DNA of 64,000 nucleotides from Alistipes sp. (lineage in GTDB: Bacteria; Bacteroidota; Bacteroidia; Bacteroidales; Rikenellaceae): the NCBI GenBank assembly GCA_020026415.1, contig JAHHQL010000009.1, forward strand, positions 1 to 64,000, read 5' to 3'. Position numbers and translations under genes: made by a program. Under the pieces are notes generated by a model, which saw only the letters and a list, made by a program, of their open reading frames with translations, did not search any database and was not told the origin of the DNA. This document shows, piece by piece, positions 26,185-35,641 of the stretch; within the stretch, counting starts at the first letter, position 1; each line of letters opens with the position of its first letter.

Positions 26185-26769
26185 ATGAATGTACAAATGT
26201 TAAGTGATCAAGTTCTGCTTAATCATTACCTTTCCGGTGATCGAACGGCAATATCCCAATTAATCGAACGCCATAGTCGCCGTGTGCGTGACTATATCAA
26301 CCTCATGGTCAAGGATCGTGACCTTGCGGAGGATCTTTTTCAGGAGACCTTCATCAAGGTGGTACGTGTCATTGACGAGGGGCGTTATGTCGATAACGGC
26401 AAATTCCTTTCGTGGGTGCTTCGCATCGCCCACAATCAGGTCATCGACCATTTCCGCATGCAGCGTCAGGACAAAACAGTCAATGAGTCGGATTCGGGCT
26501 ACGACATCCTCGGTTCGTTGCGATTCACCGAAGGATCGGTCGAGGATGCACTCGTGTCGGAGCAGATCGAGCGCGACATCCGCCGCTTGGTAAAACTCCT
26601 GCCCGACGAGCAGCGCGAGGTGGTCATGATGCGCTATTTCGCAGGTTTGAGTTTCAAGGACATTGCCGAGCAGACCAACGTGTCGATCAACACGGCACTG
26701 GGTCGTATGCGCTATGCACTGATCAATCTGAGGAAAATCATCCGCGAGAAAAACATCATTTTGAGTTAG
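26185..26769 (+). CDS. Sigma-70 family RNA polymerase sigma factor (ECF-like)
   Basis: This roughly 195-residue protein has region 2 (RDYINLMVKDRDLAEDLFQETFIKVV, then LSWVLRIAHNQVIDHFR) and region 4 (LPDEQREVVMMRYFAGLSFKDIAEQTNVSINTALGRMRYAL), with no region 3, as in extracytoplasmic-function sigma factors. The start at 26185 (MNVQMLSDQ) is chosen; 26176 (MKSMNVQ) is possible. No membrane anti-sigma gene adjoins it. A 51-codon ORF follows after a terminator-like hairpin. Confidence 0.92.
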   Translation: MNVQMLSDQVLLNHYLSGDRTAISQLIERHSRRVRDYINLMVKDRDLAEDLFQETFIKVVRVIDEGRYVDNGKFLSWVLRIAHNQVIDHFRMQRQDKTVNESDSGYDILGSLRFTEGSVEDALVSEQIERDIRRLVKLLPDEQREVVMMRYFAGLSFKDIAEQTNVSINTALGRMRYALINLRKIIREKNIILS

Positions 26770-26817
26770 ACAGGCACAATATTCTTTCGGAGGCGTGCGT
26801 TTATAGAGTAAAAGATC

Positions 26818-26870
26818 CGCAGGGCAAGTGTTTGGAAGTTGGTTGTAGGTTTTTTGCCCTGCGATTCTTT
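26818..26870 (+). terminator. Hairpin terminator or attenuator after the sigma gene
   Basis: The ten-base arms cgcagggcaa and ttgccctgcg pair perfectly around a 26-base loop, followed by attctttta. It lies between the sigma gene and the 51-codon ORF, so it may end the transcript or reduce read-through. Confidence 0.6.
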
Positions 26871-26928
26871 TACTTTTAGCAAGTTATGTCGGCACGGGCC
26901 GATATGTGGAACCTTAAAATAAAAGCCT

Positions 26929-27084
26929 ATGGAGGATGTGGCCACCGGACAAGAGGTGAATGACGACCGACAAATTTCCGATGATGAAGAATTGATCATG
27001 CGTGAGGTGATAAAGGGCGATGCGGATCTGTTTTACCTGCATCATTACCTCGCGGAAGTCTTCAAAAAAGGAGATCATTTTTAA
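26929..27084 (+). CDS. Small acidic protein downstream of the sigma factor (51 aa)
   Basis: An ATG at 26929 opens 51 codons to TAA at 27082-27084. The protein (MEDVATGQEVNDDRQ... to FKKGDHF) is acidic in its first half and helical in its second (ELIMREVIKGDADLFYLHHY). No family is recognised. Direction and position after the sigma gene suggest a regulator or co-expressed partner, but that is inference. The reading frame has sensible composition and sits between two hairpins. Confidence 0.55.
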   Translation: MEDVATGQEVNDDRQISDDEELIMREVIKGDADLFYLHHYLAEVFKKGDHF

Positions 27085-27103
27085 GGGTTAATTTTTGATG
27101 GGA

Positions 27104-27137
27104 GAGCGACTGCCCGACATCGGGCGGTCGCTTGTTT
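27104..27137 (+). terminator. Terminator after the 51-codon ORF
   Basis: The arms gcgactgcccg and cgggcggtcgc pair with one G-U around a short loop, followed by ttgtttt. Confidence 0.75.
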
Positions 27138-27175
27138 TGAGCCTTGGGGTCATGATCCGTAAGGCCGATACGACA

Positions 27176-27213
27176 GACGCATCACTGCCGGAAGGGCGGG
27201 TGATGCGTCTTTT
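27176..27213 (+). terminator. Hairpin with T-tail, first of a near-identical pair
   Basis: The arms gacgcatcac and gtgatgcgtc pair around a GC-rich loop, followed by a run of six T. No plus-strand gene lies between this and the previous terminator. A close copy lies at 27303-27340. Confidence 0.65.
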
Positions 27214-27302
27214 TTGTGGCGCGGGTCGGATGGGTGCGCCGTTTCGGGACGGGGATTCCCCGCCTGCGGGTGGAGGAATGATGTCCGGGTGCACCATAAA
27301 AT

Positions 27303-27340
27303 AACAGACGCAATCACCGCTTCGGGGCAGGTGATGCGTC
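27303..27340 (-). terminator. Hairpin, second of the pair, downstream of the GNAT gene
   Basis: The arms agacgcaatcacc and ggtgatgcgtct pair with a one-base bulge. On the minus strand it lies just after the stop of the GNAT gene and before an A/T-rich run, so it probably ends that transcript. Confidence 0.6.
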
Positions 27341-27364
27341 TGTTGTGTGTCTTTCGGAAAATTC

Positions 27365-27955
27365 CTACCCGATGCGGATTAACGGCAGGGCGGGGTTTTC
27401 GTGGTCGGAGTATAACTTCAGCACATGCTCGCGCGTAAAGTCCGCCATCAGAGCGGCCTCCTCCGGGGTGAGCGGATCGGGATAACTCATCAGCATCAGC
27501 GGATAATGCTCGAACGGTTCGCTGTACGAGGGATGGATGTATTCGTAGTCGGGGTTTGGTTTAAGCCCTTTACGCATGTAGAAATGCTGGCGGCGGATTG
27601 TCAGTTCGTCCTCCGGCATTTCGATCTCCAGCAGGAGATGTCCTCCGCTCCTTTCGATCATCGCCTCTACGACTCTTGAACCGAGTTTCTGATTGCGGCA
27701 TTCGGGTTTGATGGCCAGATGCTCTATATAGAGGAAGCGGCCGATGTCCCAGTGAAAAACCAGTCCGACGAGTTCTTCGCCCAGCCAGATGCCGTCGGCC
27801 GTGAAGAGCGGATCGTTGGCCATGGCATCCGCATAGCGGGCTTCCTTCCAGCGTTCGTTTTGGGGAAAGGATTCGACATACAGCCTCCACGCTTCGCTCC
27901 AACCTTTGTCCTGCAAGGAGTGGAACGGGATAAATTGCAGTTTCGTAGTTTCCAT
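27365..27955 (-). CDS. GNAT family N-acetyltransferase
   Basis: From the ATG at 27955 (METTKLQFIPFHSLQDKG) this encodes a 196-residue protein with the GNAT fold. The acetyl-CoA-binding motif A region is YIEHLAIKPECRNQKLGSRVVEAMI, with R/Q-x-x-G/A in NQKLGS, and motif B lies near QHFYMRKGLKPNPDYEY. The substrate is unknown. The frame is open to 28084, but the upstream part (lysine/phenylalanine-rich) looks like AT-rich intergenic DNA. Confidence 0.88.
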   Translation of the reverse strand: METTKLQFIPFHSLQDKGWSEAWRLYVESFPQNERWKEARYADAMANDPLFTADGIWLGEELVGLVFHWDIGRFLYIEHLAIKPECRNQKLGSRVVEAMIERSGGHLLLEIEMPEDELTIRRQHFYMRKGLKPNPDYEYIHPSYSEPFEHYPLMLMSYPDPLTPEEAALMADFTREHVLKLYSDHENPALPLIRIG

Positions 27956-28456
27956 AAATTTTTCGGTTTTCGGCAAGATACTCCAAATTTCGGAGATTTT
28001 TTCATCCTTAATCCGATTTTTTTGCTTTCCTTTGTGCGGAGGCGAATTTTTTTCGACCTTCAAAAGGCTCTTTTTTTCAAACACGGGATTTGGGAACCTT
28101 TGTCGGACTAACGATTTTTTGTAGTCATTCCCTTTTCACCGCGGCCGGTCGATCCCCTTTTGTGGGGAGCAAAACCCCGGAAAAAACTCGTTTTTATGCA
28201 GATTCAGAGAATTTTACCCGAAAACGAGCCAAAAAAACGGGTTTTTCGAGAAATTTTGACTGTTTGCGGAATAACACAAAAATACCGATTAATGGCGATT
28301 GTGCAGTTCGTTGTTTTGACCGATCTTTGTAACAGAAAAATAAAGGTTAAAATATTTTTTGATTCAGCCATTTAATAGTGTGATGTTTGTGTGTGAAAAG
28401 GGAGGACGGTGGTCCTCCCTTGCTTTTTGTATATACCTCTTTAAAACTTTATAACC
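27956..28456. other. Gene-free AT-rich stretch between divergent genes
   Basis: No coding sequence is supported. The stretch is rich in A/T runs and holds several hairpins: cccc/gggg at about 28155-28168, a loose ctcgtttt/aaaacgag pair and the perfect hairpin at 28398-28421. It must contain the promoters of the GNAT and nitroreductase genes, but no clean promoter is seen. Confidence 0.55.
28398..28421 (+). promoter_or_regulatory. Perfect ten-base hairpin upstream of the nitroreductase gene
   Basis: The arms aagggaggac and gtcctccctt enclose a four-base loop and are followed by gctttttgt. It resembles a terminator but has no gene upstream on this strand, so it may be a leader attenuator or the end of a small RNA. 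Confidence 0.55.
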
Positions 28457-28987
28457 ATGCAATTTCAAGATTTGATGGCCGCACGCCGCAGCATCCGTCG
28501 TTTTGATGCCCGCCCCGTTTCGGAGGAGGTGATCGACCGCATGCTGAAGGTCGGCCTGTCGGCTCCTTCGTCGCGCAATTCGCGTTCGAGTCGTTTGTTG
28601 GTGGTCGATGACCCCGCGTTGGTTGCCCGTATGGCTTCGATGCGCGATTTCGGATCGGCCTTTATGGAGGGCGCACCTCTGGCGATTGTCGTGTTGGGCG
28701 ATCCCTCGAAGAGCGATATGTGGCAGATCAATGCCGCCATTACCGCCACCGTCCTTCATCAGGCGGCTGTCGATGAGGGGCTGAGCTCGTGCTGGGTGCA
28801 GATCGCAGGCCGTCCCCGCCGTAAGGATGATCCTGCGGGTGAACTGGCGGAGGATTATTTAAGAGAGTTCCTCCCGATCCCCGACGACTGCAAGGCTTTG
28901 TGTGTCGTGGTGATGGGGTATTCGGACTTTACGCCCCGCCCCCTGCCCGAAGCGGACGACTCGGAGCGTGTGATCCGACTGAAATAA
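28457..28987 (+). CDS. Nitroreductase family flavoprotein
   Basis: This 176-residue protein has the nitroreductase fold signature: an N-terminal MAARRSIRRFDARPV motif that binds FMN phosphate, LSAPSSRNSRSSRLLVV, a dimer-helix region (QINAAITATVLHQAAVDEGLSSCWVQIAGR) and a C-terminal cofactor-binding part. Such enzymes reduce nitro, quinone or flavin-like substrates using NAD(P)H; the physiological substrate is unknown. A hairpin precedes it and a bidirectional terminator follows. Confidence 0.92.
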   Translation: MQFQDLMAARRSIRRFDARPVSEEVIDRMLKVGLSAPSSRNSRSSRLLVVDDPALVARMASMRDFGSAFMEGAPLAIVVLGDPSKSDMWQINAAITATVLHQAAVDEGLSSCWVQIAGRPRRKDDPAGELAEDYLREFLPIPDDCKALCVVVMGYSDFTPRPLPEADDSERVIRLK

Positions 28988-29002
28988 CCGTTATAATATA
29001 AT

Positions 29003-29043
29003 AAAAAACCGATCTTTCCCGTAGTGGGAGAGATCGGTTTTTT
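29003..29043. terminator. Bidirectional terminator
   Basis: The arms aaaaccgatctttccc and gggagagatcggtttt pair (one mismatch or wobble) with A- and T-runs outside. It lies between the converging nitroreductase and DUF2723 genes. Confidence 0.88.
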
Positions 29044-29059
29044 CGTATCGGAGGTGGTG

Positions 29060-32000
29060 TTACTTGATATGCACCAACTGATCTTCGGGTGTACCGCACG
29101 TGCGGAAGAAGGCGTTCATCTCCTCGACAAGTTCCGTACGGCGGGCATCAATTGCAAGTCCGTACATCTCGTACAACTCATTGATGACGGCATCGAGTGC
29201 CTGATCGCTCAGATTGTTCGAGGTGTCGTCGATCTTGGCGATGTCCTGACGCACGAATCGGCGCAGATGCTCGTCGGCAAGGCGCACGGCCTCCTCGTTA
29301 CCCATATAACCTGCCATGTAGTAGGATTCGAGAATGGGGCTGTAATCGTGGAAGGTGCTCTTTGCAGAAAGCATCTTTTGTTCGACTGCCTGCCACATCG
29401 GCACGATCAGATCACCGCGGTTGCGGTAGTACAATTCGCGCGAGATCTGGGCGAAGAGCAGGTCGTATTGAGCCGTCAGCAGATCGTCCGACCAGATCTG
29501 GGCGGTGAGTTCGCTGAGCACCTCCTTACGTGCGCTGTCCAGCAACAGACCGTAGAGCATGGCAAATTCGTCGATCTTCTCGAAGTGTTGCTCCATGACC
29601 AGATCGCCCATATAACCGCCGAAGGTGGCGTAGTAGCGCAGGTATTCAAAGAGCGAACGGGCGTATTTGCGGGCAAGGTCGTCACCCTTGGCGGCTGCCG
29701 TTTCATCACCCAAAAGGGAAGCGGTGTAATAACCCTCAAGGAAGCAGGTCGTATTGGTGGGCGTGAAACGGACTTGTTCCACGGGGAGCCGTTTCAACCC
29801 TAAGTCAAGCAACTCGACTGCCTCCGTAACCTTGCTGCGGATCGCCTCTGTGTCGGGTACCTCCGACATTGAGATCTTCGAGGCATCGATCAGAAGGGTC
29901 TTCGCCACACGGGCGAACGCTTCGCGGGCGTGCGACGAACGCAGGTTGTATTGGATGAAGAAATCGCAATAGACATCGGGATCTTCCAGATTGCCGTAGC
30001 GGAACGTATTCTTGAGCAACGGCACCACGTAGGTGGGGTCGATGCGGCCGATTTCGCGTCCGTCGATCGGCGTGCGGATCGGCACAAGACGATAGGCGAA
30101 GCCGTCGAACTGGAGGTATTCGATCAACCCCAAGTCCTGAAAAATAAAGGGCTGGGTGGCGTAGATCGGGCGTTTCCAGTCGAAGTGTGCCAGCATGTCG
30201 AGGAGCATCAGATCCTTCTTGTCGATCGAATTGCGCTTCAGTTCGAAGTGGATCGTATCGACCATCTTGTCGCGATCCTCCTCACGGACGATGCCCGCAG
30301 CGATGGCGTTCTCCTTATTCACGGGCAGAGCCAACTTCTTGGCGGGGATGTAGTCGATGTAGGTGCCGTCGCCGATGGGGAGTTGCGTGCGGCGGTCGTT
30401 GTCGCGCACGAAGTCGATCACCTCGTCAAGCGAAGCCTCGCTGTTCAAGCGATCCACCACGGGTACAAAGTCGTTGCAGAGCGTGTATTTGCTGCGCGGC
30501 AGGGTGAAGGGAACACCCGCAGCCTCGTTGGCACGGGTCTTCATCTCATCGACATACCATTCGCCGTTGAGGTAGGAGGTGTTCATGATGCGCACATCGG
30601 TACGCACGCCGTAGATCTCCTGATTGTTCCACAGAGGGAAGGTGTCATTATCGCCGAAGTTGAGTATGATCGAATTGGGAAGGGTGGACATCAGGTAGTT
30701 CCATCCCATATCGCGGGCAAAGTACCGGTTCGAGCGGTCGTGGTCGTCCCAGTTCTGGGCGGCGAGGATCGACGGGACGCTCAGGCACAGCAGGGTCGCT
30801 CCTGCGGCGGCGAGCGTCTGGCGTTTCTTGAGCAGTGCGGCGAGCATCTCGTGGAATGCCATCACACCCAGTCCGATCCAGATCGAGAAGGCGTAGAACG
30901 AACCCGCATACACGTAGTCGCGTTCGCGGGGCTCGCCGGGCGACGAGTTGAAGTAGAAGACCAGAGCGATACCCGTCATGATGAAGAGCATCATCACGAT
31001 CGAGAAGTTACGCTGGTCGCGGTTCAACTGATAGAACAGACCCACCAAACCCAACAGGAACGGCAGGAAATAGTAGGTGTTGCGCCCCTTGTTCTCGGCC
31101 ACCTCGCGCGGGAGGTTGTCCTGCGGCCCCAGATACAATTCGTCCACGGCCTTGATGCCCGACATCCAGTTGCCGTCGATGAAGGCGTTCGAGTAGGGTT
31201 GAATATCGCTCTGGCGTCCCACGAAATTCCACAGGAAATAACGCCAGTACATATAGCTCAACTGATAGCTGAAGAAGAAACGCAGGTTTTCGCCGAACGT
31301 GGGTTCCACGACGCTCTGCGGATCGCCGTATTCGTCGGTATAGTGAACCAGACGGCCGAAATCGAGTACCTCCTTGCGGACGGGGCGTCCTTGGGCGTCG
31401 CGGACGATTTCGCCCTTGTCGTTACGCTCGACATCGGTCTTGGTGCGGTATGCCGCCCATGTCTTGTACTCTTCGGCCGTGTGCGAAGGATCCCACATAC
31501 GGGGGAAGAAGTGGATGAACTGCGGGTCGTGTTCGTAGCCCTGCAAAACTTTGGCAGCCTTGTATTTGCCGTCCTCACCGATATAGAACGTATTCTTCAT
31601 CTTGTATTTGTCGCTCAGTTTCGGCGCATTGAAGTAAGGGCCGAAGAGCAGCGGTTTGGAGCCGTACTGTTCGCGGTTGAGGAACGAGAGCAACGCCTGC
31701 GGGTTGTCGGGATTGTTGGAGTTCATCGGCGGATTGGCGGCGGCGCGGATGGTGATCGAGGCGTAGGACGAGTAGCCCACGAGGATCATCGTTACGGACA
31801 AAAGCAGCGTATTCCAGAAGACAAGACCTTTTTTGTGGGTCTTCCATGTGAGCCATCCCATGCCGCCGATCAGAGCCAGCGAGAAAACGACCATACCCGA
31901 ATTGACGGGAAGACCGAACGAATTGACGAACAGCACATCGACCATCGCACCGCACCATACAGTGAAAGGGATGATCAGTTTGTAGATGAAGAGCAGGGCG

Positions 32001-32683
32001 GCGCAACCGGCAATAAATGTCAGAAGGATACCCTTGAAGGTCACGCGGTCGGTTCTTCGGAAGTAGTAGATGAACGCCAGTGCGGGCATCGTCAGAAGAT
32101 TGAGGATGTGCACACCGATCGAAAGTCCCATCAGGTAGGCGATCAGCACGATCCAACGCAGGGCGTGGGGTTCGTCGGCCTGTTCCTCCCATTTGAGCAT
32201 GAGCCACACGACCAGTGCGGTGAACATCGACGAGAGGGCATAAACCTCGCCCTCGACGGCCGAGAACCAGAACGTGTCGGTGAAGGTGTAGGCCAGTGCG
32301 CCCACCGCACCCGAACCGAGGATGGCGACAATGTTCCCCGTGGAGAGTTCTTCGCCGCGGCGTGTGACGATGCGGCGCGCGAGGTGGGTGATCGTCCAGA
32401 ACAGGAACAGGATGCAGAAGGCACTTGCCATGGAGTTCATGGCATTGACGGCGATGCCCACATAGTCGGGGTTGCCGAACGCAAAGAGCGTGGCCAGACG
32501 TGCCAGCATCATGAAGAGCGGGGCGCCGGGCGGGTGTCCCACCTCAAGTTTATAGGAGGTGGCGATAAATTCCGAGCAGTCCCAGAGGCTCGAAACGGGT
32601 TCCATCGTCAGCAGGTAAACCAGTGCCGCCACAGCGAACACCGACCAGCCGACAAGGTTGTTCCATCGTTTGAATTGTTCCAT
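29060..32683 (-). CDS. DUF2723 giant membrane protein, predicted glycosyltransferase-like
   Basis: This 1207-residue protein starts with the DUF2723 signature (LLTMEPVSSLWDCSEFIATS, LEVGHPPGAPLF) and has at least ten membrane helices within about the first 640 residues. A soluble region follows with a helical C-terminus. The family is typical of Bacteroidetes, and its N-terminal fold resembles the PMT/GT-C protein mannosyltransferases, which have acidic residues early in the first periplasmic loop (here the WDCSE motif). A role in lipid-linked glycan transfer is likely but not proven. It is monocistronic, divergent from cysS. Confidence 0.9.
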   Translation of the reverse strand: MEQFKRWNNLVGWSVFAVAALVYLLTMEPVSSLWDCSEFIATSYKLEVGHPPGAPLFMMLARLATLFAFGNPDYVGIAVNAMNSMASAFCILFLFWTITHLARRIVTRRGEELSTGNIVAILGSGAVGALAYTFTDTFWFSAVEGEVYALSSMFTALVVWLMLKWEEQADEPHALRWIVLIAYLMGLSIGVHILNLLTMPALAFIYYFRRTDRVTFKGILLTFIAGCAALLFIYKLIIPFTVWCGAMVDVLFVNSFGLPVNSGMVVFSLALIGGMGWLTWKTHKKGLVFWNTLLLSVTMILVGYSSYASITIRAAANPPMNSNNPDNPQALLSFLNREQYGSKPLLFGPYFNAPKLSDKYKMKNTFYIGEDGKYKAAKVLQGYEHDPQFIHFFPRMWDPSHTAEEYKTWAAYRTKTDVERNDKGEIVRDAQGRPVRKEVLDFGRLVHYTDEYGDPQSVVEPTFGENLRFFFSYQLSYMYWRYFLWNFVGRQSDIQPYSNAFIDGNWMSGIKAVDELYLGPQDNLPREVAENKGRNTYYFLPFLLGLVGLFYQLNRDQRNFSIVMMLFIMTGIALVFYFNSSPGEPRERDYVYAGSFYAFSIWIGLGVMAFHEMLAALLKKRQTLAAAGATLLCLSVPSILAAQNWDDHDRSNRYFARDMGWNYLMSTLPNSIILNFGDNDTFPLWNNQEIYGVRTDVRIMNTSYLNGEWYVDEMKTRANEAAGVPFTLPRSKYTLCNDFVPVVDRLNSEASLDEVIDFVRDNDRRTQLPIGDGTYIDYIPAKKLALPVNKENAIAAGIVREEDRDKMVDTIHFELKRNSIDKKDLMLLDMLAHFDWKRPIYATQPFIFQDLGLIEYLQFDGFAYRLVPIRTPIDGREIGRIDPTYVVPLLKNTFRYGNLEDPDVYCDFFIQYNLRSSHAREAFARVAKTLLIDASKISMSEVPDTEAIRSKVTEAVELLDLGLKRLPVEQVRFTPTNTTCFLEGYYTASLLGDETAAAKGDDLARKYARSLFEYLRYYATFGGYMGDLVMEQHFEKIDEFAMLYGLLLDSARKEVLSELTAQIWSDDLLTAQYDLLFAQISRELYYRNRGDLIVPMWQAVEQKMLSAKSTFHDYSPILESYYMAGYMGNEEAVRLADEHLRRFVRQDIAKIDDTSNNLSDQALDAVINELYEMYGLAIDARRTELVEEMNAFFRTCGTPEDQLVHIK

Positions 32684-32826
32684 AAGTTGTCAAAAGGAAT
32701 TTGTTTGAATTGCAAAATTAAGAAAATAACGTCGATTTCCACCCAAAATTACCTATAAAAGACACTCTTTGGCAGGATTACGATGAAAAAGCTGCGCCGA
32801 AAAGGGAAAAATCCCCATTTTATTTG

Positions 32827-32834
32827 TAAATTTG
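32827..32834 (+). promoter_or_regulatory. -7 element of cysS
   Basis: TAAATTTG, about 118 bp before the cysS start. No clear -33 element. Confidence 0.4.
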
Positions 32835-32952
32835 TGACGAGTAAGTCCCCGCCGGAAGAAACGGGGAAAATGATATACACTGTTTTACGGATTTGCACGG
32901 GGAACGGAAAACCCCGAAAATGCAACATCCCCAAATCAAAACCAATTACACT

Positions 32953-34434
32953 ATGGATTCCAAACTGGTACTCTACAATACGCTCTCCCGCCGCAAGGAA
33001 GAGTTCGAGCCCCTGACTCCGGGTCGTGTGGGCATGTATGTCTGCGGACCCACGGTTTACGGCGATCCCCATTTGGGACACGCGCGTCCGTCGGTCACTT
33101 TCGATCTTTTGTTCCGTTACCTCAAATCGCTCGGTTACAAGGTGCGTTATGTGCGCAACATCACCGATGTGGGACATCTGGAACACGATGCCGACGAGGG
33201 CGAGGACAAGATCCAGAAGAAGGCACGTCTGGAACAACTCGAACCCATGGAGGTGGCGCAGTACTATACGGAGCGTTACCACCGTGCGATGGATGCACTC
33301 AACGTGCAGAGCCCGTCGATCGAGCCGCACGCTTCGGGTCACATCATCGAGCAGATCGAATTTACGAAGAAGATTCTGGAGGAAGGCTTTGCCTACATCT
33401 CCAACGGATCGGTCTATTTCGATGTGGAGAAATACAATGCCAAGTATAACTACGGCCGTCTGTCGGGGCGTAACCTCGACGACATCGTGGAGAACACCCG
33501 CGAGTTGGACGGTCAGAGCGACAAACACCACTCCTACGACTTCGCATTGTGGAAAAAGGCATCGCCCGAACACATCATGCGCTGGCCTTCGCCGTGGAGC
33601 GACGGTTTCCCCGGCTGGCACATCGAGTGCTCGACGATGAGTACGCGCTACTTGGGTGAGCGTTTCGACATCCACGGAGGCGGTATGGATCTGATGTTCC
33701 CGCACCACGAGTGCGAGATCGCCCAATCGACCGCCGCGCTGGGGCATGACTCGGCGCGTTTCTGGATGCACAACAACATGATCACGATCAACGGCCGCAA
33801 GATGGGTAAGTCGCTGGGTAACTTCATTACTCTGGAGCAGTTGTTCACGGGGACGCACGACCTTCTGGAGAAGGCCTACTCGCCGATGACCATCCGTTTC
33901 TTCGTGCTTCAGGCACACTACCGTTCGACGCTCGACTTCTCGAACGAGGCGTTGCAGGCTGCCGAGAAGGGTTACGAGCGTCTGATGAAAGGTGTGGAGA
34001 CGCTCGGAAAGGTAAAACCTTCGGCCGCATCGTCGGTCAATCCCGAAGAGTTGGAGGATCGTTGCCGTTGCGCGATGGACGATGATCTGAACTCGCCGCA
34101 GGTGATCTCCGCCCTGTTCGACTGGGTGCGCGTCATCAACTCGCTCGCCGACGGCAAGGAGACGATCACCGAGAGTGATCTGGAGTTGTTGCGCAAGACG
34201 GTCGATCTGTGGGTGTCCGACATCCTCGGATTGAAGAACGAACGCACGACCGATGCACAGTCGGGTGCGGGCCGCGACTATGTGACTCCGCTGGTTGAGA
34301 TGCTGCTTGCCGAACGTGTCAAGGCACGTCAGGCCAAGGACTGGGCTGCCTCGGACCGCATCCGCGACGGACTGGCTGCCGCCGGCATCCGCGTCAAGGA
34401 CGGCAAGGAGGGCACGGATTGGGAACTGGAGTAA
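32953..34434 (+). CDS. cysS: Cysteinyl-tRNA synthetase
   Basis: CysS charges tRNA-Cys, whose gene is also in this window. From the start at 32953 ([18 protein letters not shown]) the protein has 493 residues with the class I signatures HLGH (in [11 protein letters not shown]) and KMGKS (in [12 protein letters not shown]), the zinc ligands of the active site ([20 protein letters not shown]) and a C-terminal anticodon-binding domain. The frame is open to 32893, but the upstream residues do not fit the family. Confidence 0.96.
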   Translation: MDSKLVLYNTLSRRKEEFEPLTPGRVGMYVCGPTVYGDPHLGHARPSVTFDLLFRYLKSLGYKVRYVRNITDVGHLEHDADEGEDKIQKKARLEQLEPMEVAQYYTERYHRAMDALNVQSPSIEPHASGHIIEQIEFTKKILEEGFAYISNGSVYFDVEKYNAKYNYGRLSGRNLDDIVENTRELDGQSDKHHSYDFALWKKASPEHIMRWPSPWSDGFPGWHIECSTMSTRYLGERFDIHGGGMDLMFPHHECEIAQSTAALGHDSARFWMHNNMITINGRKMGKSLGNFITLEQLFTGTHDLLEKAYSPMTIRFFVLQAHYRSTLDFSNEALQAAEKGYERLMKGVETLGKVKPSAASSVNPEELEDRCRCAMDDDLNSPQVISALFDWVRVINSLADGKETITESDLELLRKTVDLWVSDILGLKNERTTDAQSGAGRDYVTPLVEMLLAERVKARQAKDWAASDRIRDGLAAAGIRVKDGKEGTDWELE

Positions 34435-34456
34435 GGATTGCTCCCCGATGAGTTAT

Positions 34457-34507
34457 GCGACCGCACAACCCTCCGAAGAGGTTCGGAAGGTGGCGGTCGC
34501 TTTGTTT
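34457..34507 (+). terminator. Terminator of cysS
   Basis: The arms gcgaccgc and gcggtcgc enclose a long, partly paired loop, followed by tttgttt just before prfB. Confidence 0.65.
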
Positions 34508-34530
34508 GAAGATTAAACGAAAAGGAAAAT

Positions 34531-35640
34531 ATGGTACTTGCAGATCAGATCAGGGATCTCGAAATGCGCCGTGAGGCTTTGGAACGTTGTCTGGACATCG
34601 ACCGGAAGCGCATCGACCTTCAGAACGAGGAGGAGAAGACTCAGGAACCCGATTTTTGGGAGAATCCCGATGCGGCACGCGAACAACTGCGCAAAGTCGC
34701 CGGAATCAAGGCATGGATCGAGGATTACGATGCGGTACGCCGTCAGGTGGAGGATCTTTCGCTGATGCCCGACTTCCTGAAAGAGGGAGTGGTCACCGAA
34801 GAGGAGACGGACGAGCAGTATGCCCGTGCCGTGGAGGCGGTCGAGAAACTCGAACTTAAAAATATGTTGCGCGGCGAGGAGGATCACCTCGGTGCGATTG
34901 TCGATATCAATGCGGGTGCAGGCGGTACGGAGGCTCTGGATTGGGCGTCGATGCTGCTGCGCATGTACACACGTTGGGGCGAGAAACACGGCTACAAGAT
35001 CCGTATGCTCGACTATCAGGCGGGTGACGAGGTGGGTGTCAAGTCGTGTACGATGGAGTTCGAGGGCGAGTATGCCTACGGTTACCTCAAGAGCGAAAAC
35101 GGCGTGCACCGCATGGTGCGTCTGTCGCCGTTCAATGCCAACAACAAGCGTCAGACGACCTTTGCATCGGTGTTTGTGTCGCCCGCGGTGGACGATTCGA
35201 TCGAGATCACGGTCAATCCGTCGGACATCGAGTGGGATACGTTCCGTTCGTCGGGTGCGGGTGGTCAGAATGTCAATAAGGTCGAGACGGCCGTGCGTCT
35301 GCACTACCACGGCAAGGATGCCGATACGGGCGAACCCGTCGAGTTCCTGATCGAGAACATGGAGACCCGTTCGCAGCTGATGAACCGCGAAAATGCCATG
35401 CGCCTGCTGAAGAGCAAACTCTATCAGCGCGAGTTGGACAAGCGAATGGCCACGCAGCAGGCTCTGGAGGCGACGAAAAAGAAGATCGAGTGGGGTTCGC
35501 AGATCCGCTCGTATGTCTTTGACGACCGCCGCGTGAAGGATCACCGCACGGGCGTGCAGACCTCCAATGTGGAGGCGGTGATGGATGGCGACATAGATGC
35601 CTTCATCAAGGGTTATCTGATGGAATTTGGAGGAAAATAG
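34531..35640 (+). CDS. prfB: Peptide chain release factor 2
   Basis: RF2 reads UGA and UAA stops and triggers peptide release. The 369-residue protein has the SPF codon-recognition tripeptide (in RLSPFNANNK) and the catalytic GGQ (in SGAGGQNVNK). Many bacteria make RF2 through a programmed +1 frameshift at an early UGA (CTT TGA C). Here the matching position reads CTG GAC in frame (34591, residues L21-D22), so the full protein is made without frameshifting. A gap of 96 bp separates it from cysS; namZ follows almost at once. Confidence 0.96.
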   Translation: MVLADQIRDLEMRREALERCLDIDRKRIDLQNEEEKTQEPDFWENPDAAREQLRKVAGIKAWIEDYDAVRRQVEDLSLMPDFLKEGVVTEEETDEQYARAVEAVEKLELKNMLRGEEDHLGAIVDINAGAGGTEALDWASMLLRMYTRWGEKHGYKIRMLDYQAGDEVGVKSCTMEFEGEYAYGYLKSENGVHRMVRLSPFNANNKRQTTFASVFVSPAVDDSIEITVNPSDIEWDTFRSSGAGGQNVNKVETAVRLHYHGKDADTGEPVEFLIENMETRSQLMNRENAMRLLKSKLYQRELDKRMATQQALEATKKKIEWGSQIRSYVFDDRRVKDHRTGVQTSNVEAVMDGDIDAFIKGYLMEFGGK

Positions 35641-35641
35641 C

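Noticed and set aside
29930..32758. A 942-codon open frame on the plus strand opposite the DUF2723 gene
   Set aside because: It mirrors the codon structure of the real gene, lacks domains and crosses the intergenic region; it is an antisense shadow.
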